From Fluviicola sp. (GTDB lineage Bacteria > Bacteroidota > Bacteroidia > Flavobacteriales_D > Crocinitomicaceae), in the NCBI RefSeq assembly GCF_039596395.1, contig NZ_JBCNJT010000002.1:1302001-1366000 (forward strand): 64,000 nucleotides of DNA, given 5' to 3'. Below the pieces are notes generated by a model. The model saw only the letters and a list, made by a program, of their open reading frames with translations, made no database searches and was not told where the DNA came from. Shown here in pieces: positions 42,467 through 51,304 of the stretch. Within the stretch, counting starts at the first letter, position 1; every line of letters starts with the position of its first letter. Position numbers and translations under genes: made by a program.

Positions 42467-43997
42467 TCGGTTTCATTTCAAGGGTTTCTTCAATGTCCCA
42501 GTTGGGTCTGAGCTTCGATTTGATGTCAAAACGAACCACTTCTTCGGGTTGTGATTTGGTTTCCCAATTCCCGGCATCCCATTTTCCGTTGCCGTTTACA
42601 TCCCGGATACAGCGAACCTGGTAAACAGCCGGAATTAAATTCACCCAGTCGATAATCGAATCTGAATCCGAAGTTTTGACAAAGCTGCGAATGGGATTGG
42701 CGCCATCCATTAACTGGATGACCCAGCGTCCTTTCAAACTTGCTACATTCAGTTTGAGGTTCGACAGGTCAGAAGTCCGGTAGGTTTTCAGCTCCATTTT
42801 GATGGAATCATTCTGGTTGGCAAGCCCTTTCAAAGCCCCGGTTTTAAAATTGATAACGAGATCAAAAGCTGTTGCGGTCTTAGGAACGATTCTTACCTGG
42901 TTCCCGGAAAAAGAATAGTCGTATGCCAGTTTGATTTTTGTTTTGTCTTCCACCACAATCTGCGAAGTGTCCAGTTCACTGATGAATTCATTCGTTTCAA
43001 AAAGAAGCGTGTCTCCCAGTAACCAGGCGTTTTTATAAACCTTGTTGGAAATGGCGAAATTCCTGGAACGGTCTTTCAGCGGGATGATTTTCGTAATGGT
43101 ATCCGTGCCGTCAATAAATGTGTATACATCGTTGGAAACGCTTGGCAGTGCTACCAATACCGAATCCGGTGTGTAGCGCCTGATGATCTGGACAGGTTGT
43201 GAGTTGATGGTCAGTCCTGTTTCCTTGATTTCCTTTCCATAAGCGGTAAAAGTTCCCGGATTGCTGATCTTCACCTGTAATTGCTTCAACGGGTTTTTGG
43301 GCTTTGAGGCCAGGATGTGCGCGAATGTACTGTCGCCGCTGGAAATGAGTCCGGTCGTATAGGCAATGTCTTCGCCAACGGAAGGAAGCCGGTCTTTGTT
43401 GGTGTCCAGGAATGCAAACAATTGGTAGTTGCCTTTTTTCAAATAGGAAAATTCAAATTCGCCCTGGGCGTTGCTTTTGCAAATGTAATTCGGCGCTTCC
43501 TTGAACGGATCTTTGACAGAATCGTATAAACCGATGGTAAAGGCATTGGAAGGTTTGTTGGAAAAACCGTCTGTGATCACACCGGTTATTTTTAAGGAAT
43601 CGATTTGAGCTCCGGTTGAGAAAACGAATTGGTGAATGGTATCGTTTTTCTCGTTGAGGTCTTTGATGGTTCCGTTCAGCTGGATGATATAAGTTGTGTT
43701 AGGCTGAAGTGCGCCGTCCCATTTAATAGTCAGATCTCTTTTGCTGGAAGTAACTTCCAGTTTCCCGGCATTCGGGTTCATGACCGCGGTATTTGCCGGA
43801 TCATTCAGCGTAAAGAACTCATTGAACTTGACGTGAAGCTCATTTTGGTTCACGTGAAGCGCACCCTGTTCCGGGTTTTGAGTTCCTTCTACAGGAAGTG
43901 CTGCACGCTCATCCGCAGGACCTCCGGTAAGTGGAACAACCTCGGCACAACCGGCCAAAAAAAGGAAGAGTCCTAGAAACAGTGAGTACCTACCCAT
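42459..43997 (-). CDS. Lipoprotein with Big_5 (SbsA-type) Ig-like domain
   Basis: 512 residues from the ATG at 43997 (MGRYSLFLGLFLFLAGCAEV), a lipoprotein signal with lipobox LAGC; the TTG at 44003 is not preferred. The Big_5 domain follows (VPLTGGPADERAALPVEGTQ, VKFNEFFTLNDPANTAVMNP, TIKWDGALQPNTTYIIQLNG), then a CarboxypepD_reg-like segment (SNAQGEFEFSYLKKGNYQLFAFLDTN) and more beta-rich sequence ending in RCIRDVNGNGKWDAGNW. Common in Bacteroidota as an outer-membrane-associated lipoprotein of unknown role. Its start overlaps the 3' end of the fRMsr gene by 25 bp. Confidence 0.85.
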   Translation of the reverse strand: MGRYSLFLGLFLFLAGCAEVVPLTGGPADERAALPVEGTQNPEQGALHVNQNELHVKFNEFFTLNDPANTAVMNPNAGKLEVTSSKRDLTIKWDGALQPNTTYIIQLNGTIKDLNEKNDTIHQFVFSTGAQIDSLKITGVITDGFSNKPSNAFTIGLYDSVKDPFKEAPNYICKSNAQGEFEFSYLKKGNYQLFAFLDTNKDRLPSVGEDIAYTTGLISSGDSTFAHILASKPKNPLKQLQVKISNPGTFTAYGKEIKETGLTINSQPVQIIRRYTPDSVLVALPSVSNDVYTFIDGTDTITKIIPLKDRSRNFAISNKVYKNAWLLGDTLLFETNEFISELDTSQIVVEDKTKIKLAYDYSFSGNQVRIVPKTATAFDLVINFKTGALKGLANQNDSIKMELKTYRTSDLSNLKLNVASLKGRWVIQLMDGANPIRSFVKTSDSDSIIDWVNLIPAVYQVRCIRDVNGNGKWDAGNWETKSQPEEVVRFDIKSKLRPNWDIEETLEMKPNE

Positions 43998-44455
43998 TCG
44001 CAAAGTTCATTTAAATACTGCGCATCAATCCCGTCAAAATCGTTCAATGCATTACTGTCGACGTCCAGGATAGCAATAACCTGACCGTTTTTTCGAATGG
44101 GAACCACGATTTCGCTTTTACTTTCGCTCGAACAGGCAATGTGTCCCGGGAAAGCTTCCACATCCGGAACAACCAGCGTTTCATTTTGTTTCCAGGAAGA
44201 TCCGCAAACACCTTTTCCGTAGGCAATACGCGTACAGGCAATGGGGCCCTGGAATGGCCCGAGAACCAATTCCTCTTTTTCAACCAGGTAAAAACCTACC
44301 CAAAAGAAATCAAAGGTCATTTTTAAAGCAGAAGCAATGTTTGCCAGGTTAGCAACTAAATTCGGTTCACCGGTACAAAGTGCCTGGACCTGTGGAAGCA
44401 AAGTCGTGTATTTTTCCGCTTTGGAAGCCTGAGCTATAATTAATTCTTCTGCCAT
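43973..44455 (-). CDS. GAF-domain free methionine-(R)-sulfoxide reductase
   Basis: 160 residues from the ATG at 44455 (MAEELIIAQASKAEKY). The whole protein is one GAF domain with the three conserved Cys of fRMsr/YebR: Cys74 (GPIACTRI), Cys84 (GKGVCGSS) and Cys108 (GHIACSSES), plus the substrate acid set (LDVDSNALNDFD). It reduces free Met-R-sulfoxide, a repair step under oxidative stress. First gene of an overlapping operon with the Ig-like lipoprotein and the flippase-like protein. Confidence 0.92.
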   Translation of the reverse strand: MAEELIIAQASKAEKYTTLLPQVQALCTGEPNLVANLANIASALKMTFDFFWVGFYLVEKEELVLGPFQGPIACTRIAYGKGVCGSSWKQNETLVVPDVEAFPGHIACSSESKSEIVVPIRKNGQVIAILDVDSNALNDFDGIDAQYLNELCEWVGTHCF

Positions 44456-44581
44456 AATGTACAAAAATAAGGAATCCTATTCCTTACGCATAAGAAATGT
44501 ATTTATTCGCTGAAAAAATTGAAAAAAAGCATTTCCGTAAATGATAATTTTACATAACTTAAATGGAAAACGAAAATTATT

Positions 44582-45301
44582 ATGCTTGATTTGAGCCAAC
44601 TTGACAAAATCCTGTTTTTAGACATTGAGACCGTACCGGAAGTTTACAACTACGCTGATTTAGACTTAGAAACCACCAAATTATTTGACGCTAAAAATGC
44701 CCGTTACCTTACAGAAAACAAAACAAAAACTGACGTTTACAATGAGAAAGCCGGTATCTACGCGGAGTTCGGTAAGATTGTGTGTATCTCTGTGGGGTTT
44801 GTACATCATTCCGTTACCGGAAGATCTATTCGCATGACTTCTTTTGCACATGAAGACGAAGAAACTTTGCTGAAACAATTTGTGCGCCTGCTGGAAAATA
44901 ATTACAACACGCCGAAACACCTGTTATGCGGACACAATTCGAAGGAATTCGACATTCCGTTTATTTGCCGAAGACTGTTGATCCATGGAATCGGTTTACC
45001 GAATGTATTGAACCTGGCGGGTAAAAAGCCATGGGAAATCCAGCACCTGGATACAATGGAACTCTGGAAATTCGGCGACTACAAAGCTTATACGAGTTTG
45101 GCCCTGTTGTGCCACATTTTCAAGATACCTACACCCAAAGATGATATTTCCGGGGCAGATGTTGCACGTGTTTATTACGAGGAAAATGACCTGGATCGCA
45201 TACGTATTTATTGCGAAAAGGATGTGGTTGCATTAATTCAGTTATTTTTGAGAATGAATGGAGAGCCTTTGGTAGATGAAGGCGAAATTTATATTAAGTA
45301 A
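44582..45301 (+). CDS. PolB-like 3'-5' exonuclease (DnaQ fold)
   Basis: 239 residues. The RNase H-like DEDD residues are visible: DIETVPE (Exo I), LLCGHNSKEFDIPFICRRL (Exo II), DTMELWKFGD and YCEKDVVALIQLF (Exo III, Asp with preceding Tyr/Cys). This is the stand-alone predicted-exonuclease family related to the exonuclease domain of B-family polymerases. It probably degrades DNA or RNA from the 3' end in repair; the biological role is not known. Divergent from the fRMsr operon. Confidence 0.88.
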   Translation: MLDLSQLDKILFLDIETVPEVYNYADLDLETTKLFDAKNARYLTENKTKTDVYNEKAGIYAEFGKIVCISVGFVHHSVTGRSIRMTSFAHEDEETLLKQFVRLLENNYNTPKHLLCGHNSKEFDIPFICRRLLIHGIGLPNVLNLAGKKPWEIQHLDTMELWKFGDYKAYTSLALLCHIFKIPTPKDDISGADVARVYYEENDLDRIRIYCEKDVVALIQLFLRMNGEPLVDEGEIYIK

Positions 45302-45322
45302 CTGCAACAAACAACTACAAGT

Positions 45323-45796
45323 ATGATTCTGACAAGAAAAAAGGTGATGCTTTTCGGCATCTTCCTGTTGAGCCTGGGCTCTCTGAATGCCCAGGAAGTG
45401 ATTAAATACAACGGCAAATCAATTACGATTCATGGTCCCAAATGCTTCCAGATGGATGTCAACGGAACGATCCTGGAATACCATCAAAAAATTGTAGGAG
45501 ATGATCTGTATGCAACGGTTTTGACCAAAGGAAGCACAGGAACTGTTCGCGAACTGACGGTTCGTAAGGTTTCCGTTAAAGTGATTATGGATAATGCATT
45601 CAAGATCGAACACCTGGATAAATACGGGGAAATGTATTCGTGTAATATCCTGACGGATCTGGACAAGGTTGAAGCCAGTGTGTATGAGAAGGCAGGTTCG
45701 AAAATATTTCATGAAACCAATGTGGCCGTTTATTTCGCAGATAAAAAGCAGCTGACGGATTTTATTGCCGAGATCAAAAAGAAAAGAGGTTTCTAA
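45323..45796 (+). CDS. Small secreted protein of unknown function
   Basis: 157 residues, signal peptide about 1-23 (KKVMLFGIFLLSLGSLNAQ). Mature part is beta-rich at first (EVIKYNGKSITIHGPKCFQMDVNG) and then alpha/beta (VRKVSVKVIMDNAFKIEHLDK, LTDFIAEIKKKRGF). No domain recognised. 21 bp after the exonuclease gene, so possibly co-transcribed, although the functions differ; followed by a strong bidirectional terminator. Confidence 0.65.
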   Translation: MILTRKKVMLFGIFLLSLGSLNAQEVIKYNGKSITIHGPKCFQMDVNGTILEYHQKIVGDDLYATVLTKGSTGTVRELTVRKVSVKVIMDNAFKIEHLDKYGEMYSCNILTDLDKVEASVYEKAGSKIFHETNVAVYFADKKQLTDFIAEIKKKRGF

Positions 45797-45810
45797 CCAA
45801 AGCTTATACA

Positions 45811-45854
45811 AAAAAAATCCCGTAGCAGATGTTGCCATCGCTACGGGATTTTTT
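45811..45854. terminator. Bidirectional rho-independent terminator
   Basis: Stem ATCCCGTAGC (45817-45826) / GCTACGGGAT (45840-45849) flanked by A-run and T-run, so it can end both the plus-strand gene at 45796 and the minus-strand protease gene stopping at 45877. Confidence 0.92.
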
Positions 45855-45876
45855 ATTGGTTTCAGTTGTTTTTTAT

Positions 45877-48060
45877 TTACTTCTTAACGAAAGTCAGTGT
45901 TCTCTGGCCTGTCGCGTCAACCATTCGGATCAGGTAAGTTCCTGCAGAAAGATTTTCAGTTGCGATGTAAACCAGGTTGTTTCCTTCGTTTGCATTTACA
46001 GTGTGTTGCTGAAGTGTTTTTCCTGCCAGATCCGTTACTAAGAACTTGATTTGGTTGCTTCCTGTTTGAGAGTTGAATGAAATCTGAACTTCATTGTCAG
46101 CCGGATTCGGGAACAAGTTGATGTTTGCAACGCTTCCAAGATCAGCCAAACCTGCAGTTACAGGAGTTTCAGACGGAGCACCTGAATAAATATTGATATC
46201 ATCGATGTAGAAGTTATTTCCGCCACCTGATGTTGTCTGGAACTTGCAACGGAAATTGTCATTCCAGTATCCGGAAGTGATGTTCGTTACGTGTACGGTA
46301 ACCCAATCAGCTGAACTTGGAGTCCATGCTGAAGTTGCAGTGTTTGATCCGGACATGGTCGCAGCGGTCAATGTTTTACGAACATCCCATGTGTCACCGC
46401 AATTGGATGTTACGAATACTTTCAGTAAGTCGTTGTTAGCCGACGCCTTCTTTCTGTAAGCATATTTGAAAGTCAAAGTAACTCCGGTTCCTGAATTAAT
46501 GCTTGAAAGGTCAATTGGTCCTGAGATCAATTCGTCCAGTTGCATGGTGCTTGTTTGACTGAAGTTATCCAGTTTGGCAGAGTTTGTTCCTGTCTTGGCA
46601 GCGGTATTTGTTACAGCCCATGCACTTCCGCTTGAATTGTAAACGAACCATTTCGGGCTGCTTAAGTTCATAGAACCTTCAAAGCTTTCGTAGAACGGAA
46701 GGTTGCTTCCTGCAGGCAATACGGTAATGTAAGCTGGAACGTTTGCCGTGTTGCTGTTGCTTCCGTCAGTTGCCTGCAATTGAACTGCGTAAGTTCCCGG
46801 TGTATTGTAAGTAACCGTAGGATTCTGCTGGGTGGAAGATGCAGGAGATCCTCCTGTGAAAGACCAGTTCCAGCCCGTTGCTGCGTTATAAGATTCATCT
46901 GTAAATGTGATGGATTCACCTGCGCAGATTACTGTTCTCGGAGTGCTGAATTTAGCAGTACAAAGTACCAGCGGAGTGTTTGCTCCCACCGCTGTCAGGT
47001 TAGCTGCAGAAATAACATTCGCTCTTCCTGTAGAACTAACCGTAAGTGCAGTTCTCATGCGGTTTACCTGTCCGATTGTAAACATTTTAGAACAGTAAGA
47101 ATAATCCATGTAGTTCTCTACGTTGTCAATCTGGTCAAATCCCCAGTATGCGTTATCTGTCGAACAGGTGTTCGCTGTCAGGTTACAGGATGTAGACCCT
47201 TGTGTTGCCGGTGTGTCCTGTACACCATCTGTTCCGCCGCAACCTGCTGATCCGGGGTTGTTGTTTCCACCCCAAACGTGATCCAGGTTCAACCAGTGAC
47301 CAACTTCGTGTGTCAAAGCACGGCTGGAATATTCAGCAGAAGTACCGATGTTCCCGAAGTAATTATGAAGGATGAAAATCCCGTTTTGCATGCTTGTTGC
47401 CGACCAGCTTGCAGGAAGCATCGTATATCCTGCCGCTCCTCCGATGTCTTTACAAACATACACGTTCATGTATTTATTTCCCGGCCATTGACCGTTGTAA
47501 ACATCATTTCCTGCAACGATAGCATTGATTTGTGCCTGACCGTTCGAGCCGTCATTCGTGATAGCGTTTTGAGTACGTGTAATTCCTGAGAAACAAGCTC
47601 CGTTCGGTGCTTTCGTAGCTAAAACAAATTTTACGTCAACCTTACTCTTTAAAGATTGGAAAGGTGCCTGGATAGAAGCGGTGTCCGGATTTAGCATGGC
47701 GTAATCGCGGTTCAAAATGTTTAAAGCAGACATAATCTGTTCTTTCGATACATTTTCACTTCCATTGTCATGCAAAATGTGAAAAACCACCGGAATCGTG
47801 TAAACGACTGCTTTGGTAGTACCGTTATCTCCTTTTTTTGCAAGCATCAGATTTTCAAACTCCGCCTGGTCCTGGGCATATTGAGCCGCAAATTGAGGAT
47901 TTGATTTCAGTTCGTTCATCTTTTTGTGCGTGATGCAGTATTCTACATCTTCGCCATGACGCATGTTGCTCTTATCTAAAATGCGCCCTTGCTGTTGAGC
48001 AAAACTCCATGTGGTAGAAAGAAGAGAGATACCTAGGAGCGAGTAAAATTGTTTTTTCAT
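45877..48060 (-). CDS. Secreted M43 zinc metalloprotease with PKD and T9SS tail (copy 1)
   Basis: 727 residues. Signal peptide about 1-21; pro-region with a KKGDNGTTKAVVYTIPVVFHILHDNG start of catalytic domain at about 76-100; metzincin zinc motif HEVGHWLNLDH (His251, Glu252, His255, His261) and Met-turn ENYMDYSYC at 315-323: the pappalysin (M43) family. A PKD domain follows (about 370-447, WNWSFTGGSPA), then a MAM-like jelly roll (about 450-640) and a type A T9SS sorting domain from about 655 (INLFPNPADNEVQISF). Extracellular protein degradation is expected. It is 191 bp downstream of, and very similar to, copy 2. Confidence 0.93.
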   Translation of the reverse strand: MKKQFYSLLGISLLSTTWSFAQQQGRILDKSNMRHGEDVEYCITHKKMNELKSNPQFAAQYAQDQAEFENLMLAKKGDNGTTKAVVYTIPVVFHILHDNGSENVSKEQIMSALNILNRDYAMLNPDTASIQAPFQSLKSKVDVKFVLATKAPNGACFSGITRTQNAITNDGSNGQAQINAIVAGNDVYNGQWPGNKYMNVYVCKDIGGAAGYTMLPASWSATSMQNGIFILHNYFGNIGTSAEYSSRALTHEVGHWLNLDHVWGGNNNPGSAGCGGTDGVQDTPATQGSTSCNLTANTCSTDNAYWGFDQIDNVENYMDYSYCSKMFTIGQVNRMRTALTVSSTGRANVISAANLTAVGANTPLVLCTAKFSTPRTVICAGESITFTDESYNAATGWNWSFTGGSPASSTQQNPTVTYNTPGTYAVQLQATDGSNSNTANVPAYITVLPAGSNLPFYESFEGSMNLSSPKWFVYNSSGSAWAVTNTAAKTGTNSAKLDNFSQTSTMQLDELISGPIDLSSINSGTGVTLTFKYAYRKKASANNDLLKVFVTSNCGDTWDVRKTLTAATMSGSNTATSAWTPSSADWVTVHVTNITSGYWNDNFRCKFQTTSGGGNNFYIDDINIYSGAPSETPVTAGLADLGSVANINLFPNPADNEVQISFNSQTGSNQIKFLVTDLAGKTLQQHTVNANEGNNLVYIATENLSAGTYLIRMVDATGQRTLTFVKK

Positions 48061-48251
48061 TTTTATCTAGCTAGTTTATTACTTAATGATTTAAATGATC
48101 GGGGAAAGTTGGAAACAGAATACAGTTCAAGCTTTGAAATTTAGAAACTTTCTGCATAGTCTGTAGTAACTTTTGTTTTAAGTGTCCGAATTGTTGATTA
48201 AACAGAAATAAATAAGGTCGGAAAATAAATCCCAACCTTATTATCTGTCTG

Positions 48252-50420
48252 TTATTTCTTTACGAACGGCAGCGTTCTTTCTTCCGATGAACCGATCATT
48301 TTAATGAAATACGTTCCTGCAGAAAGATCGGTGGTTTCAATAAATACCAGGTTTGATCCTTCGTGTGCGTTAACCGGAAGTGTTTTAATTGCCTTTCCGG
48401 AAAGGTCTGTAATGACAAATTCCAGGCGATTTCCTGTTTGTGAACTAAAACTGATCTGTAGTTCATTTTCAGCTGGGTTCGGATATAAATTGATATCCTG
48501 GAATGATCCGTGGTCATTTATTCCAAGCACGATGTCATCTGACGGTGCTCCCGCATAAATGTTAATATCATCAATGTAGATGTTATTTCCTCCGCCGGCA
48601 GTAAACTGGAACTTAAACCGGAAATTTTCCGTCCAGTAAGCTGTTGTGATGTTTGTAACGTGAACCGTTACCCAATCCGTTGCAGTTGGTGTCCAGGAAG
48701 AAGTTTCCAGGTTCGGTCCCGACATGGTTGCTGCAGTGAATGTTCTGCGCAAATCCCAGATTTCCCCGCAATCTTTTGTAGCGAATAATTTCAGAATGTC
48801 TGTGCTGGAAGTTGTTCTTCTGCGGTATGCATATCTGAATGAAAGGGTTGCATTGGTTGCCGAAGTAATTCCGGATAAATCAATGGAGTGAGATTGCAGT
48901 TCATCGATTTGAGAAGCCGCCTGGTTAAAGTTTTCCAGTTTTGCAGAGTGTGTTCCGGTTCTTCCTACTGTGGTAGCAACGGTCCATGGATTTCCACCTC
49001 CGTTTACCACAAACCAGTTCGGACTTGCAAAGTTGTTGAATGTTTCAAAGCTTTCGTAATATGGAATTCCGGTCGGAGCAGGCAATACGGTAATATAACC
49101 CGAAATAGTTGCGGTGTTGGAAGAAGATCCGTCCGTAGCTTCCAGTTGAACGGCATAAGTTCCCGGAGTAGTATATGTTACTGCCGGGTTTTGAGAAGTT
49201 GAAGTAGCAGGATTTCCTCCCTCAAATGACCAGTTCCATCCCGATACGGCATTGAATGATTCATCTGTGAATTGAAGGGATTCTCCGGCACAGATCACTT
49301 GTCTGGGTACACTGAATTTTGCAGAACAAAGAACAGGAGCCGTATTTGCTCCAACAGTAGCCAGGTTTGCTGCGGATACTACATTTGCACGTCCCGTTGA
49401 ATTTACTGTCAGGGAGGTCCGCATGCGGTCAACCTGTCCGGCAGTAAACATTTTGGAACAGTAGGAATAATCCATGTAGTTCTCTACGTTATCTACCTGG
49501 TCAAAGCCCCAGTAAGCATTGTCGTCGTCGCAGGTGTTTGAATTCAGGAAACAAGCCGTTGAACCGATACAGGTAGGTGTGTCTGTAACACCGTCACTTC
49601 CGCAGCTAACTCCCGGATTGTTGGTTCCTCCCCAAACGTGGGATAAATTTAACCAGTGTCCTACTTCATGTGTCAGTGTGCGGCTGGTGTATGGAGAAGA
49701 AGTTCCCATATCGCCCACGTAAGTGCTCAAAACCCAGATTCCGTTGCCCATGGAAGTTGCCGACCAGCCACCCGGATTGAAGGTGTAACCTGCGGCGCCA
49801 CCGATGTCCTGGCAAATGAAGATGTTTAAGTATTTATTTCCCGGCCATTGACCGTTGTAAACATCATTTCCTGCTACAATCGCATTCACTTGCGCAGTGC
49901 CATCTTCACCGTTGGACGTTTGAATGCTCTGTGTTCTGGTAATTCCGGAAAAACAGGCTCCATTAGGAGCTTTTGTTGCCAGAACAAATTTGATATCTGC
50001 TTTGCTGCGGATGTTTTGAAAAGGTGCCTGTACCGAAATCGTATCCGGGTTCAGCATGGCGTAATCCCTGTTCAGGATGCTCAACGCAGACATGATTTGT
50101 TCCTTTGAAATATTCTCAGGTCCTCCATTGTGTAGTACGTGGAAAACCACGGGAATGGTATATTCCACTGCTTTCGTGGTGCCGTTGTCTCCTTTTTTGG
50201 CAAGAAGTGCATGTTCGAATTCTTCTTGTTCCTTCGCGAACTGTTTTGCACGCTGAGGATCAGACAAAAGCTGATTCATTTTTTTATGCGTGGTGCAATA
50301 TTCAACATGTTCGCCCTGGCGCATGTTTCCGTTGTCTAATTTCCGCTCGCCGGTTTGCGAAAAGACCGAATGGGAGAGACATAAGGTCAACGTTAGAACG
50401 GTAGAAAGTTGTTTTTTCAT
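48252..50420 (-). CDS. Secreted M43 zinc metalloprotease with PKD and T9SS tail (copy 2)
   Basis: 722 residues, paralogue of the gene at 45877-48060 with the same domain order and nearly equal spacing: signal peptide, pro-region, HEVGHWLNLSH zinc motif (His251, His255, His261), Met-turn ENYMDYSYC, PKD (WNWSFEGGNPA), jelly roll, type A sorting domain (INLYPNPAENELQISF). The catalytic core is the best conserved, whereas the region after the PKD domain and the specificity loops (Tyr/Phe and Gly-rich changes around GYTFNPGGWSATS) differ more, suggesting a shift in substrate preference after tandem duplication. Confidence 0.93.
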   Translation of the reverse strand: MKKQLSTVLTLTLCLSHSVFSQTGERKLDNGNMRQGEHVEYCTTHKKMNQLLSDPQRAKQFAKEQEEFEHALLAKKGDNGTTKAVEYTIPVVFHVLHNGGPENISKEQIMSALSILNRDYAMLNPDTISVQAPFQNIRSKADIKFVLATKAPNGACFSGITRTQSIQTSNGEDGTAQVNAIVAGNDVYNGQWPGNKYLNIFICQDIGGAAGYTFNPGGWSATSMGNGIWVLSTYVGDMGTSSPYTSRTLTHEVGHWLNLSHVWGGTNNPGVSCGSDGVTDTPTCIGSTACFLNSNTCDDDNAYWGFDQVDNVENYMDYSYCSKMFTAGQVDRMRTSLTVNSTGRANVVSAANLATVGANTAPVLCSAKFSVPRQVICAGESLQFTDESFNAVSGWNWSFEGGNPATSTSQNPAVTYTTPGTYAVQLEATDGSSSNTATISGYITVLPAPTGIPYYESFETFNNFASPNWFVVNGGGNPWTVATTVGRTGTHSAKLENFNQAASQIDELQSHSIDLSGITSATNATLSFRYAYRRRTTSSTDILKLFATKDCGEIWDLRRTFTAATMSGPNLETSSWTPTATDWVTVHVTNITTAYWTENFRFKFQFTAGGGNNIYIDDINIYAGAPSDDIVLGINDHGSFQDINLYPNPAENELQISFSSQTGNRLEFVITDLSGKAIKTLPVNAHEGSNLVFIETTDLSAGTYFIKMIGSSEERTLPFVKK

Positions 50421-50551
50421 TAGCTAAAGTTCTAGTCTAGTTTTACTAAGTATCGTAATTTGAGTGCAACAAGTTACGACATTTGTTTAATAAATGACCT
50501 GATTTTGAAAAACTTTACGCGTGTGTGAATAACAATCTCTTCATGATTTCT

Positions 50552-51259
50552 TTACAAATCTATATCGCGCAGGGAATAAATAACCTGGCCCAACGGCATT
50601 TCGTGTACGAGCTTAAAGAGCTTTTTAGCAACCAATTCCGGAGTGTAAAGCTGGTTTGAATTTTTGTATGCTTTAAAACGCTCCACTTCGGAAAAAGAAC
50701 TTTCATCCGTGCTGCGAATACCTGCCTGCATATCGGTGTCAACAACACCCGGCGCAACGGAAAGACACTGGAAATTCGTCCGGCCCAATTGCTGCTCTTC
50801 GAGTTGGATGGTTTGACAGAACAGATCTACTGCGGCTTTCGAAGCACAGTAAGATGCCCAGGATGCAATGGGGTTTTTCCCTGCGCCCGAACTGATGAAA
50901 ACTGCCCGGAAGGAAGTAGTCGCTGGAATTTGACGCAGCAGTTTCTGTAAAATGGCTGCACCTGCAAATAAGTTTACCTGCATCACTTTGGCTATTTCCC
51001 CAGATTCCAGCTCCTCGAAATAATCCACTTTTCCCAGGATGCCGGCATTGTGAATGAAAACCACCGTTTCATCGGAAAGATCCGGAAAAGAAATGCGGTC
51101 GACGGCCTCCGGATCGCTCAAATCGCAGGAAAGAGACGAGTAGTGCGGATGTGAAATGGTATGGTTCCGGCCGATGCCGATGACTTTTTCGCCTTTTGCC
51201 AAATAGTTTTCAGCGATTGCTTTCCCGATTCCGCGGGATGTTCCTGTGATGATGATCAT
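50552..51259 (-). CDS. SDR family oxidoreductase (sepiapterin-reductase-like)
   Basis: 235 residues from the ATG at 51259 (MIIITGTSRGIGKAIAE); the ATG two codons earlier (51265) is equally possible. A GTG at 51295 would place translated sequence inside palindrome C and is rejected. NAD(P) motif TGTSRGIG, NAG motif HNAGILG, and catalytic Ser/Tyr137/Lys141 (ISSGAG, SYCASKAAVD). The IGRN after the second strand, with Arg, favours NADPH. The overall pattern fits the sepiapterin reductase/YueD subgroup; substrate unknown. Confidence 0.88.
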   Translation of the reverse strand: MIIITGTSRGIGKAIAENYLAKGEKVIGIGRNHTISHPHYSSLSCDLSDPEAVDRISFPDLSDETVVFIHNAGILGKVDYFEELESGEIAKVMQVNLFAGAAILQKLLRQIPATTSFRAVFISSGAGKNPIASWASYCASKAAVDLFCQTIQLEEQQLGRTNFQCLSVAPGVVDTDMQAGIRSTDESSFSEVERFKAYKNSNQLYTPELVAKKLFKLVHEMPLGQVIYSLRDIDL

Positions 51260-51272
51260 GTTCATAAATATA

Positions 51273-51302
51273 AGTAGGGGCGAAAAATTTTTCACCCCTA
51301 CT
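51273..51302. repeat. 30-bp palindrome, GTAGGG family (copy C)
   Basis: Fifteen-base arms AGTAGGGGCGAAAAA / TTTTTCACCCCTACT with one mismatch and no loop. It begins 3 bp beyond the stop of the PLP-enzyme gene and lies just upstream of the SDR start. Nearly identical to copy D at 52512. Confidence 0.88.
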
Positions 51303-51304
51303 GG

